A stretch of DNA of 8,787 bases from Pseudomonadota bacterium (GCA_023411445.1 JAEYOT010000134.1:1-8787); one strand, 5' to 3'. Positions 1 to 6,011 are shown, counted from the first letter of the stretch. Numbers and translations: made by a program. The notes: generated by a model from the sequence alone, not told the origin.

Positions 1-586
1 CCATCAGCGCGGCGCCGCGCTTCTTCGCGTGCTCAGGCAAGATTTGGAGCCGAGCGTCGTTCAAGTCGAGCTCCGTCAAGTCCTCGTAGCCCGGGAAGGG
101 ATCGAGGCCAATCGCCTGATTGTCGACGCGGCCGCCCATGACCTCGTGATTGCCAACTAGCAGGTGAACCCTGCCGCCAGCAGCCTGGGCCTTGTCTCGA
201 GTCGCGAACAAGAAGTCCAAGACCTCTCGCTCCGCGTCGCTACGACCGATCATGTCACCGAGCTGGACGATCGTGAGCTCGCCGCCGATCCAGGCGTCGT
301 CGGCATCGGTACCGCCCGCGAGCTGGAAGGCTTTGCGCGCCGCGTCCAGGTCCGAGTGCAAATCGCCCATTACCACCACGCGCGGCACAGCGGGCCCCAC
401 CGAGTCCGGGACGACTATCTGATCGGACTGGCCGTCGCCATCCGCCCGTTCATCGGCAGCGCACGGCAGCTCCACAGGAGGCGCGACGCGAGCCTGCTCT
501 TGAGTGGCCTCGTCGCACCCCAGCGAGCTCAACGCGCCGAGCGCAAGGACGGCAGCCAGCAGCGGCGGTCGCGACGTCAAGAGCAT
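1..586 (-). CDS. Metallophosphoesterase lipoprotein, 3' end cut by window edge
   Basis: This is a calcineurin-like metallophosphoesterase exported as a lipoprotein; 195 codons are visible and the C-terminal part lies beyond the left edge. Reading from ATG at 586, residues 1-23 form a signal peptide ending in SLG before Cys24, the probable lipid-anchored residue. A short acidic linker (about 25-68) follows. Then come the family's metal-binding blocks: GDLHSD (74-79), GDMIGR (110-115) and GNHE (145-148). In the family these Asp, His and Asn residues bind two metal ions and hydrolyse a phosphoester. The second block normally reads GDxxDR, but here the second Asp is Gly114. The start is well fixed because an in-frame TAG lies five codons upstream with no ATG/GTG/TTG between. 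No clear Shine-Dalgarno is seen. It lies 61 bases after the cytochrome gene on the same strand, so co-transcription is plausible. The substrate cannot be told; the fold call is firm. Confidence 0.5.
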   Translation of the reverse strand, partial: MLLTSRPPLLAAVLALGALSSLGCDEATQEQARVAPPVELPCAADERADGDGQSDQIVVPDSVGPAVPRVVVMGDLHSDLDAARKAFQLAGGTDADDAWIGGELTIVQLGDMIGRSDAEREVLDFLFATRDKAQAAGGRVHLLVGNHEVMGGRVDNQAIGLDPFPGYEDLTELDLNDARLQILPEHAKKRGAALM

Positions 587-647
587 GGCCAGGCCAGGCT
601 ATCGCGGAAAATCAGAAGCGCCAACGGACGGGCCGCGCGCGAGCACG

Positions 648-1088
648 CTACTTCTTGAAGTCGCGCACGACTTTGACCAACGCCGTCACGACCTCATCCT
701 TGCCTTTGAGATCCGGGTTGGGCGGCATACCCGGGCTCTTGCCGACGGCCGGACCGCCTTCGACGATGATGCGCTTGATGTGCTCATCCGTGACGCTGGC
801 TTGCCACTCTGCCTCCGCGAAAGCGCGCGGCTTGGGCTCGATCGCCGCGGCGCCGGGGCCATCGCCCGCGCCATGGTCGCCGTGGCACACCACACAGCGA
901 CTCTTGAAGAGCGCCTTCGCCTCCGCCTCCGGATCCGCCGGGGGCGCGGGTGTTGGTGCGGGCGCCGGAGGTGGCGTGGCTGCGGCGGTGCTGGCGCTGG
1001 GCTGGGGCTCGCTCTTCGAGCACCCGACGTGCAGCAGCGTCGCGCCAACCATCAAGACCGTGGCCGTTGAGATCTTGGTCAGTTTCAT
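648..1088 (-). CDS. Mono-haem c-type cytochrome lipoprotein
   Basis: The 146-residue protein is predicted to be an exported electron-transfer cytochrome c. Residues 1-22 form a signal peptide, with Cys23 in an HVGC context as the likely lipidation site. Residues 26-53 are a Pro/Ala-rich flexible tether. The cytochrome domain follows, with the haem-attachment motif CVVCH at 65-69 and then a Gly-rich loop. A GMPPNP stretch supplies Met121 as the likely distal haem ligand. The size fits a class I single-haem domain (about 90 residues) on a membrane tether, like soluble shuttle domains between periplasmic redox partners. A strong Shine-Dalgarno (GGAGGAG) eight bases upstream fixes the start. It sits between a thioesterase gene (105 bases upstream) and a metallophosphoesterase lipoprotein gene (61 bases downstream). 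Neither names a redox partner, so the pathway is unknown. Cytochrome identity is secure. Confidence 0.5.
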   Translation of the reverse strand: MKLTKISTATVLMVGATLLHVGCSKSEPQPSASTAAATPPPAPAPTPAPPADPEAEAKALFKSRCVVCHGDHGAGDGPGAAAIEPKPRAFAEAEWQASVTDEHIKRIIVEGGPAVGKSPGMPPNPDLKGKDEVVTALVKVVRDFKK

Positions 1089-1096
1089 CCTGAACG

Positions 1097-1103
1097 CTCC
1101 TCC
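1097..1103 (-). promoter_or_regulatory. Shine-Dalgarno of the cytochrome c gene
   Basis: On the minus strand this reads GGAGGAG, eight bases before the ATG at 1088. It is a near-perfect anti-16S match and fixes the start of the cytochrome gene. Confidence 0.5.
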
Positions 1104-1162
1104 GTTTTGGAAGTGGTCGAGCGTAGTGCAGGTGACGGGACCGCGATAGCTTCTGTCTCGGA

Positions 1163-1188
1163 GTGTGCGCTCGTCCGCCAGCGCTCAC
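1163..1188. repeat. Imperfect inverted repeat between thioesterase and cytochrome genes
   Basis: The arms GTG-T-GCGCT and AGCGC-T-CAC face each other across eight bases, with one unpaired position in each arm. It lies just after the thioesterase stop on the minus strand, inside the 105-base gap before the cytochrome gene. No T-run follows on that strand, so it is not a standard intrinsic terminator. It could be an attenuating hairpin, an operator, or chance in GC-rich DNA. Confidence 0.5.
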
Positions 1189-1193
1189 GAAAA

Positions 1194-1601
1194 TCAGCCC
1201 AACCCGACGGCGCGTAGCCACTCGGGTGTGGGCGGGATCAGCTTGCGCGCGACCAAATCGAACAGCCCGAACACGAACACGGCCTCACACGCTTTCTGTC
1301 CCTGTTCGTTGATCATCTGCTGGTGAAACTTGCAAATCTTGCCGGTATACGGCTCGCAGTAGCTCTCGATTTTGATGCGCTCGCGGTTCTTGATCTCGCG
1401 CAAGAAGCGCAGGTTGACCTCGAGGATGGTCGGGCCGGCCTGGCGCTCGCGGATCTCTTTCAGGCCATAGCCGTTCTTGGTGATGAGGTCCCAGCGCGCC
1501 TCTTCGAGCAAGTCCAGGTATTGCGCGTTATTCATGTGCCCGAAGGTGTCCAGGTGTCGCTCGTGGATCATGAGCTCGTAGGTGTGAACGGCGCCTTGCA
1601 T
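1194..1601 (-). CDS. Acyl-CoA thioesterase, 4HBT hot-dog fold
   Basis: The 135-residue protein has the length and signature of the 4-hydroxybenzoyl-CoA thioesterase (YbgC/FadM-like) family, single-domain hot-dog enzymes that hydrolyse acyl-CoA or acyl-ACP thioesters in the cytoplasm. The N-terminal block HLDTFGHMNNAQYLDLLEEA (16-35) is diagnostic: Asp18 matches the catalytic Asp, GHMNN forms the loop over the central helix, and EEAR lies on that helix. A typical second half (EVNLRFLREIKN) follows. No signal peptide is present. The ATG at 1601 puts the motif at the usual distance from the N-terminus. The frame stays open upstream as far as 2096, but that part is antisense to the glycosyltransferase and is not believed. 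The ribosome binding site is weak. The gene is divergent from the GT4 gene across a repeat-rich 150-base gap. The acyl substrate is not predictable. Confidence 0.5.
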   Translation of the reverse strand: MQGAVHTYELMIHERHLDTFGHMNNAQYLDLLEEARWDLITKNGYGLKEIRERQAGPTILEVNLRFLREIKNRERIKIESYCEPYTGKICKFHQQMINEQGQKACEAVFVFGLFDLVARKLIPPTPEWLRAVGLG

Positions 1602-1634
1602 GGGGCGAATATGCCACGTCGCGGAGCGGCGGCC

Positions 1635-1703
1635 CGCGTCAGCCAGCCTCGTTGTCGCAAAGCGGAGGTTACTACCAAGCCTCCGCGCGCAGCGGCTGAC
1701 GCG
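1635..1703. repeat. Outer inverted repeat, 10-base perfect arms
   Basis: CGCGTCAGCC at 1635-1644 is the exact reverse complement of GGCTGACGCG at 1694-1703, with 49 bases between. A second inverted repeat lies inside it, so the whole block could fold as a two-stage stem in RNA or act as spaced protein-binding half-sites. Confidence 0.5.
1662..1686. repeat. Inner inverted repeat, 7-base perfect arms
   Basis: GCGGAGG at 1662-1668 pairs with CCTCCGC at 1680-1686 around an 11-base AT-richer loop (TTACTACCAAG). It is nested inside the 10-base outer repeat. Size and spacing (25 bases overall) suit a dimeric repressor operator or the tip of a hairpin. Confidence 0.5.
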
Positions 1704-1727
1704 AATACGCGCGTTTATTCCTTGGTA
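1673..1727. repeat. Third inverted repeat, TACCAAG/CTTGGTA
   Basis: TACCAAG at 1673-1679 is exactly complementary to CTTGGTA at 1721-1727. The left arm lies in the loop of the inner repeat and the right arm is 24 bases before the GT4 start. This pairing and the inner hairpin use neighbouring bases, so they could be alternatives in an RNA leader; that is inference. Confidence 0.5.
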
Positions 1728-1751
1728 TGAAGCTCGCATGGAGCGCCCTTC

Positions 1752-2801
1752 ATGCGCATCGCTCAGGTCGCCCCACTGCACGAGTCCGTACCGCCGCAGG
1801 CGTATGGTGGCACCGAGCGAGTGGTCCACGTGCTCACGGAAGAGCTCGTGGCGATGGGGCACGACGTCACTTTGTTCGCCAGCGCGGACTCGGTGACCAG
1901 CGCGCACCTGGTACCGATCAGCCCCCGCTCGCTGCGCTTGGACTCGAGCTGCTGCGACCCCTTCGCTTGGCATCAACTGCAGCTGGCGGAGGTCGCGCGG
2001 CGCGCCCGCGACTTCGACGTGCTGCATTTCCACGTGGACCATCTGCACTTCGCGCTGTCGCGCGCGCTGGATTGGCCACAGCTCACCACGCTGCACGGCC
2101 GGCAGGACTTGCCCGAGCTACAGGCGCTGTACGCCGAGTTCAGTGACATGCCGCTCGTATCGATCTCGAACGCGCAGCGCTCGCCCGTGCCCGGCGCGCT
2201 GTGGCACGCCAACGTGTATCACGGTCTCGCCATCGGCCAGGAGCGCTTCGTGGCGAACCCGGACGACTACCTGGTGTTCGTCGGCCGCATCTCGCGCGAG
2301 AAGAGGCCGGATCGCGCGGTGGAGCTGGCACGCGCGCTGGGCATGAAGCTGAAGGTAGCGGCCATGATCGCCGCGGCCGACGAGCCCTACTGGAAGGCAG
2401 AGATCGAGCCGCTGTTTCGGGATCCGCTGGTCGAGTTCCTGGGCGAGCGCGACGAGCACGACAAGCTTGACCTGAGCGGTCGGGCCAAGGCCCTGTTGAT
2501 GCCGATCGACTGGCCAGAGCCGTTCGGCTTGGTCGCGATCGAGGCGATGGCGTGCGGCACGCCGGTGCTGGCGTTTCGTCGCGGCTCCATGCCCGAGGTG
2601 ATCGACGAAGGCGTCTCCGGCTTCCTGGTGGACGACATGCGCGACGCCGTGGACGCCGCGCGCCGAGCATTGGCCCTGCCGCGCGAGCGGGTGCGCGAGT
2701 GCTTCGATCGGCGCTTCAACGCCTCACGCATGGCGCGAGACTACGTGCTGGCGTACGAGCACCTGCTGGAGCTGCGCGCCGGGGGCAAACGTGCGGCGTG
2801 A
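1752..2801 (+). CDS. Glycosyltransferase family 4 (GT-B) protein
   Basis: The 349-residue cytoplasmic protein is a retaining GT4-type transferase that moves a sugar from a nucleotide-sugar donor to an acceptor glycan or lipid. The N-terminal Rossmann half has the acceptor-side glycine loop with GGTERV at 19-24. The second half opens with VGRISREKRPD (177-187), a typical donor-domain phosphate-contacting segment. The E-x7-E motif follows as Glu256 and Glu264 within EPFGLVAIEAMACGTPVLA. No membrane segment or signal peptide is present and the length is normal. GGAG eight bases upstream supports this ATG. The gene ends 15 bases before a glycogen-debranching-like gene, so the two almost certainly form an operon. 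That pairing suggests an alpha-glucan or other polysaccharide product, but donor and acceptor cannot be read from the sequence. The divergent upstream region holds inverted repeats that may regulate it. Confidence 0.5.
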   Translation: MRIAQVAPLHESVPPQAYGGTERVVHVLTEELVAMGHDVTLFASADSVTSAHLVPISPRSLRLDSSCCDPFAWHQLQLAEVARRARDFDVLHFHVDHLHFALSRALDWPQLTTLHGRQDLPELQALYAEFSDMPLVSISNAQRSPVPGALWHANVYHGLAIGQERFVANPDDYLVFVGRISREKRPDRAVELARALGMKLKVAAMIAAADEPYWKAEIEPLFRDPLVEFLGERDEHDKLDLSGRAKALLMPIDWPEPFGLVAIEAMACGTPVLAFRRGSMPEVIDEGVSGFLVDDMRDAVDAARRALALPRERVRECFDRRFNASRMARDYVLAYEHLLELRAGGKRAA

Positions 2802-2806
2802 CCGTG

Positions 2807-2812
2807 AGGAGG
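2807..2812 (+). promoter_or_regulatory. Strong Shine-Dalgarno of the debranching-like gene
   Basis: AGGAGG lies four bases before the ATG at 2817 and five bases after the GT4 stop. It is the strongest ribosome binding site in the window, with slightly short spacing. It fixes the start and suggests high translation of the second gene of the pair. Confidence 0.5.
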
Positions 2813-2816
2813 TTTC

Positions 2817-4988
2817 ATGGATACCCTCGATCCCGAAGAAGACCGCTACCACGTCGCAGCTTCAGCGTCGCTGACCGCGGCGGGCGCGCGCGTGCTCAAG
2901 GAAGGCGACACCTTCGCGCTCGTCAACCGCTTTGGGGACGTGCACCGCGCGGGCGGCAACGAGCAGGGACTCTATCACCGCGGCACCCGCTACCTCTCGC
3001 GGCTGGAGCTACGCATCGCGGGCAAGCGCCCGCTCTTTTTGTCCTCCGGCATGCTGGACGACAACCTCGTGCTGGCTGTCGATCTGAGCAATCCTGATCT
3101 GACGGCCGACGGCGGTGAAGAGCTGATCTCTTACGGCACGCTGCACGTATCGCGCTTCATCCTGCTACGCCAGGGTTCGTGCGTGCAGCGCATCCGCGTG
3201 ACCAACCACGGCGACTCACCGGTGACGGCGCCGCTGGAGCTGCACTTCGGCGCGGATTTCGTGGACGTGTTCGAGGTCCGCGGCACCAGCCGCCCAGGCC
3301 GGGGTGAGCTGCGACCAGCCTTCGTGAGCGGCTCGCGCGTGGTAGCGAGCTACCGCGGTCTCGACGGGGTGGTGCGGCGCACCTGCATCGAGCTGAGCCC
3401 GGAGCCTCGCTCCCTGTCGGCGTCGGAAGCGCAGTATCGGCTGCGACTCGACAGCAAGCAGACGATCGTGCTGGAGGTCACGGTCAGCTGCGAGTGCGGC
3501 GAGGACGTGCTGAGCCAGCAGCCCCGCTTCGACGACGCGCTCAGCCACGCCAGCGCCCGCTCACGCCAGCGTATCGAGCAAGAGTGCGGGGTGCGGACGA
3601 CTAACGAGGCCTTCAACGCCTGGTTGGAGCGGTCGCGGGCCGACCTGCACATGCTCACCGCCGACACACCGCACGGCCCGTATCCGTATGCGGGCGTGCC
3701 CTGGTTCAGCACGCCGTTCGGCCGCGACGGCATCTGGACGGCGCTGTCTGCGCTGTGGCTCTCGCCGGAGTACGGCGCGGGCGTGCTGCGCTTCCTCTCT
3801 GCGACGCAGTCGCGCGTGACGGATGACTTGAACGACGCCGAGCCGGGCAAGATCGTGCACGAGCTGCGCGACGGTGAGATGGCGGAGCTGCGCGAGATCC
3901 CGTTCGGCCGCTACTACGGCAGCATCGACTCCACGCCGCTTTACCTGATGCTGGCGGCCCAGTACTACCGAACGACCGGCGACGTCGAGCTGATCCAGCA
4001 GATTTGGCCGAACCTGCTCGCCGCCAGCGAATGGCTCGAGCGCTACGGTGACTCCGACGGCGATGGCTTCGTCGAGTACGGCAGGCGCTCCCGCGACGGC
4101 CTCGTGCAACAAGGTTGGAAGGACTCCAACGACTCCGTCTTCCACGCCGACGGCACGCTGGCGCACGGACCTATCGCGCTGTGCGAGGTGCAGGGCTACG
4201 CTTACGCGGCGCGCGTCGGGATGGCGGAGCTGGCGCTGGCCATGCGCGAGCCGGAGCTGGGCGCGCGCTTCGACAAGGACGCTCGCGACTTATGCGCGCG
4301 CTTCGACGAGGCCTTCTGGTGCGACCACCTGGGGACTTACGCGCTGGCCTTGGACGGCTCCAAGCGCCGCTGCGAGGTGCGGAGCTCGAACGCCGCGCAC
4401 TGCCTCTACACCGGGATCGCGCTGCCGGAGCGCGCGGCGGTATTGCGCCGCCAGCTGCTCTCGGAAGATATGTTCTCCGGCTGGGGCGTGCGCACGCTCT
4501 CCACGCGTGAGCGCCGCTACAACCCGATGTCTTATCACAACGGCTCGATCTGGCCGCACGACAACGCGATCGCCGCGGAGGGCCTGGCGGCGTACGGCTA
4601 CCGCGAGGAGGCGCTCGCGATCTTGGACGCGCTTTATGGCGTCAGTAGCAAGGTGGAGCTCAATCGCTTGCCGGAGCTGTTCTGCGGCTTCGAGCGCTTA
4701 CCCGGCCAGGGTCCGACCCTGTACCCGGTGGCGTGCTCACCGCAAGCGTGGGCGGCGGCTTCCGTATTCATGCTCTTGAAGGCCGCGCTCGGGCTTTCGC
4801 TCGACGCGCGCCAGGGCCGGGTCACGCTCCGTACCCCGCGGCTGCCTCCGTTCATCGACGAGCTCTGGCTGTCGAGCTTGCGCGTCGGTGAGGGCAGCGT
4901 GGATTTGCGCCTGCAGCGCTACGATGGCGATGTCGGCGTGAACGCGCTCAAGAAGCGCGGCGACGTGAGCGTCGTTACGGTGCGATAA
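2817..4988 (+). CDS. Amylo-alpha-1,6-glucosidase / glycogen-debranching-like glycoside hydrolase
   Basis: The 723-residue protein has the two-domain layout of bacterial debranching-type enzymes. Residues about 28-220 match the GDE_N_bis beta-sandwich pattern: LVNRFGDVH, GLYHRGTRYLS, then ADFVDVFEVRG. Residues about 265-700 form an (alpha/alpha)6 barrel of the GDE_C/GH63-like clan. Landmarks are WFSTPFGRDG (296-305), GWKDSNDS (433-440), YHNGSIWPHDN (573-583) and PELFCGF (619-625). By family analogy Asp436 or Asp439 and Glu620 are the probable acid/base pair. Such proteins are annotated as cleaving alpha-1,6 branches of glycogen, but relatives include other alpha-glucosidases, so exact specificity is inferred. 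No signal peptide is seen, so it is likely cytoplasmic. It sits 15 bases after the GT4 gene, pairing glycan synthesis with trimming. No glgA, glgB, glgC or glgP is visible nearby. Confidence 0.5.
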   Translation: MDTLDPEEDRYHVAASASLTAAGARVLKEGDTFALVNRFGDVHRAGGNEQGLYHRGTRYLSRLELRIAGKRPLFLSSGMLDDNLVLAVDLSNPDLTADGGEELISYGTLHVSRFILLRQGSCVQRIRVTNHGDSPVTAPLELHFGADFVDVFEVRGTSRPGRGELRPAFVSGSRVVASYRGLDGVVRRTCIELSPEPRSLSASEAQYRLRLDSKQTIVLEVTVSCECGEDVLSQQPRFDDALSHASARSRQRIEQECGVRTTNEAFNAWLERSRADLHMLTADTPHGPYPYAGVPWFSTPFGRDGIWTALSALWLSPEYGAGVLRFLSATQSRVTDDLNDAEPGKIVHELRDGEMAELREIPFGRYYGSIDSTPLYLMLAAQYYRTTGDVELIQQIWPNLLAASEWLERYGDSDGDGFVEYGRRSRDGLVQQGWKDSNDSVFHADGTLAHGPIALCEVQGYAYAARVGMAELALAMREPELGARFDKDARDLCARFDEAFWCDHLGTYALALDGSKRRCEVRSSNAAHCLYTGIALPERAAVLRRQLLSEDMFSGWGVRTLSTRERRYNPMSYHNGSIWPHDNAIAAEGLAAYGYREEALAILDALYGVSSKVELNRLPELFCGFERLPGQGPTLYPVACSPQAWAAASVFMLLKAALGLSLDARQGRVTLRTPRLPPFIDELWLSSLRVGEGSVDLRLQRYDGDVGVNALKKRGDVSVVTVR

Positions 4989-5047
4989 GTGCCCGAATTT
5001 TTTGGCTAGCATGGGCCCAATACTGAACGTATGCTCCGTGCCAGCTC

Positions 5048-5554
5048 ATGACATCGTTAGCTCAACCCGTTCAAGCTGTCGTCTCCCTTTTCGAAGGACC
5101 TCTCGCTGGCGTTCGCTTTGCAGATGTGGACGCGGCCGGCCTCAGCAAGCTGGCGGCCGAGGTGCAAAGCGGCGCGGCAGAGCTAGAAGCGCATGAGGCC
5201 AAGCTCGTCAGCTTGCGTGAGGAGCTCAGCAAGCGGCAAGAAGCGCTGCTCGCGCTCGCGCAACAGGCGCTGGCCTACGCGCGCATCTACGCCGAGGGCG
5301 ATGAAGCGCTGTCGGCGCGCATCGCGGAGATCGCGCTGCCCCGCGCAAGCAAGCCGCGCAAGCAAGCGGCACCCAAGCCGGCGGAGTCTGCCGAGCCGGC
5401 AGCGCCGGAAGAGGCGCAAGCGGCAGCCGCCGACGCTGAGCCCGCGCTGGAGCCGCCGGCGAGCGAGGAGCCGCTCAAGACCAAGCCCTCTTACGCCAAG
5501 CCCAAGGTGAAGCGGAAGCTCGGGCGCGCTGCCTCGCAGCCCAGCTCGGCGTAG
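5048..5554 (+). CDS. Unrecognised Ala-rich coiled-coil protein with a charged tail
   Basis: I do not recognise this 168-residue family. Residues 1-25 form a short hydrophobic-rich head (VVSLFEGPLAGVRFAD). Residues about 26-98 are strongly helical, with regularly spaced Leu/Ala and many Glu, Lys and Gln, and look like a coiled coil. Residues about 99-145 are a low-complexity Ala/Pro/Glu linker, and the last 20 or so are basic (KPKVKRKLGR). Head-coil-linker-basic tail suggests a cytoplasmic oligomer that might contact nucleic acid or a membrane; that is inference. No signal peptide or Cys is present. An in-frame TGA eight codons upstream with no other start between fixes the ATG, though no Shine-Dalgarno is seen. 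A perfect 13-base tandem duplication lies at the coil/linker junction. The CPCC gene follows after nine bases, so they are likely co-expressed. Confidence 0.5.
   Translation: MTSLAQPVQAVVSLFEGPLAGVRFADVDAAGLSKLAAEVQSGAAELEAHEAKLVSLREELSKRQEALLALAQQALAYARIYAEGDEALSARIAEIALPRASKPRKQAAPKPAESAEPAAPEEAQAAAADAEPALEPPASEEPLKTKPSYAKPKVKRKLGRAASQPSSA
5341..5366 (+). repeat. Perfect 13-base tandem duplication inside a coding region
   Basis: CCGCGCAAGCAAG occurs twice back to back (5341-5353 and 5354-5366). Thirteen is not a multiple of three, so gain or loss of one copy shifts the frame. With one copy the reading frame would instead end at TGA 5508-5510 with a very Arg-rich tail. Confidence 0.5.
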
Positions 5555-5563
5555 TATCGAGCG

Positions 5564-5935
5564 ATGAGCGCAGCGTCGTTCCCGTGCCCGTGTTGTGGAC
5601 ACCTGGTCTTCAGCGCGCCCCCCGGCTCGGAAGACATTTGCCTGATCTGCTTTTGGGAAGATGACGCTCAGCAGCTGCGCTTCCCGCACCTGGCGGACGC
5701 CACGAACGTCATGTCGCTCGTCGACGCGCAGCGAAGCTACGCCCGCTGCGGCGCGGTCGACGAGCGCTTCGCGGCTGACGTACGCAAGCCGAGCGCGGCC
5801 GAGCCGCTAGATCCCGGGTTTCGGCCGATCTCCGAGGCTGACTCTTTCGAGACCGAGCCGAGCGACGAAGGCGGGCCGGCAGATCTCACCGAGCTGTACT
5901 ACTGGCGCCCTACGTTCTGGCGTAGGCCTCGTTAG
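5564..5935 (+). CDS. CPCC family cysteine-rich protein
   Basis: The 123-residue protein begins with CPCCGH (Cys8, Cys10, Cys11), followed by CLICFWEDD (Cys26, Cys29). This is the pattern of the CPCC cysteine-rich family (PF14206), small proteins with a zinc-ribbon-like N-terminus and no settled function. The paired cysteines probably bind one zinc ion. The rest fits the family: NVMSLVDAQRSYARCGA in the middle, and acidic and aromatic residues near the end (ELYYWRPTFW). No signal peptide is present, so it is probably cytoplasmic. It starts nine bases after the coiled-coil gene's stop with only a weak GAG upstream, which suggests translational coupling. Identity is good from the motif; the role is unknown. 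Confidence 0.5.
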   Translation: MSAASFPCPCCGHLVFSAPPGSEDICLICFWEDDAQQLRFPHLADATNVMSLVDAQRSYARCGAVDERFAADVRKPSAAEPLDPGFRPISEADSFETEPSDEGGPADLTELYYWRPTFWRRPR

Positions 5936-5971
5936 CCGCGCTCAGGACGGAAACATCCATTCGGGCGAGAA

Positions 5972-5990
5972 GCACAGGCACGCGCTGTGC
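5972..5990. promoter_or_regulatory. Candidate operator: 6-base inverted repeat upstream of the TetR gene
   Basis: GCACAG (5972-5977) and CTGTGC (5985-5990) are perfect arms around seven bases, 19 bases overall. They sit 66 bases before the TetR start and 37 bases after the CPCC stop. The size fits a TetR-family operator, so autoregulation is possible. A hairpin terminator for the CPCC gene is less likely because no T-run follows. Functional assignment is inference. Confidence 0.5.
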
Positions 5991-6001
5991 GCGCTCGCGT
6001 G

Positions 6002-6011
6002 GCGCTAGCGC
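6002..6011. promoter_or_regulatory. Candidate operator: perfect palindrome GCGCTAGCGC
   Basis: This ten-base perfect palindrome lies 45 bases before the TetR ATG and 11 bases after the 19-base inverted repeat. It may be a second operator half-complex or part of a promoter-overlapping repressor site. The core GCTAGCGC recurs near the end of the same gene (6683-6690), which weakens a specific operator reading. Confidence 0.5.

Larger units (their letters stand above)
1602..1751. promoter_or_regulatory. Divergent intergenic region with nested inverted repeats
   Basis: This 150-base region separates the divergent thioesterase and GT4 genes, so it should hold promoters for both. I could not pick a convincing -35/-10 pair. 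It carries three sets of perfect inverted repeats, listed separately: an outer pair with 10-base arms, an inner pair with 7-base arms, and a third 7-base pair whose left arm overlaps the inner loop. GGAG at 1740-1743, eight bases before the GT4 ATG, is that gene's Shine-Dalgarno. Confidence 0.5.

Noticed and set aside
164..1149. Several plus-strand open frames over the left end.
   Set aside because: They lie opposite the phosphoesterase and cytochrome genes, both with clear motifs on the minus strand, and their translations are Arg/Ala-rich without family features.
1602..2096. Upstream extension of the thioesterase frame to 2096 on the minus strand (300 residues in all).
   Set aside because: The added part is antisense to the GT4 gene, is low-complexity and Arg/Gln-rich, and matches no family. 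The 4HBT motif sits at its normal distance from the Met at 1601.
4048..4779. 243-codon plus-strand frame inside the debranching-like gene.
   Set aside because: It is an out-of-frame shadow rich in Arg, Ser and Thr within the catalytic barrel of a gene with intact motifs.
4961..5003. Possible terminator: five-base hairpin (4961-4974) and a run of six T (4998-5003) around the end of the debranching-like gene.
   Set aside because: The hairpin lies inside the coding sequence and is 23 bases from the T-run, so the two do not form an intrinsic terminator.
5002..5035. Possible promoter (TTGGCT ... TATGCT) before the coiled-coil gene.
   Set aside because: The spacer is 22 bases, too long for a sigma-70 type promoter, and the implied leader would be only a few bases.
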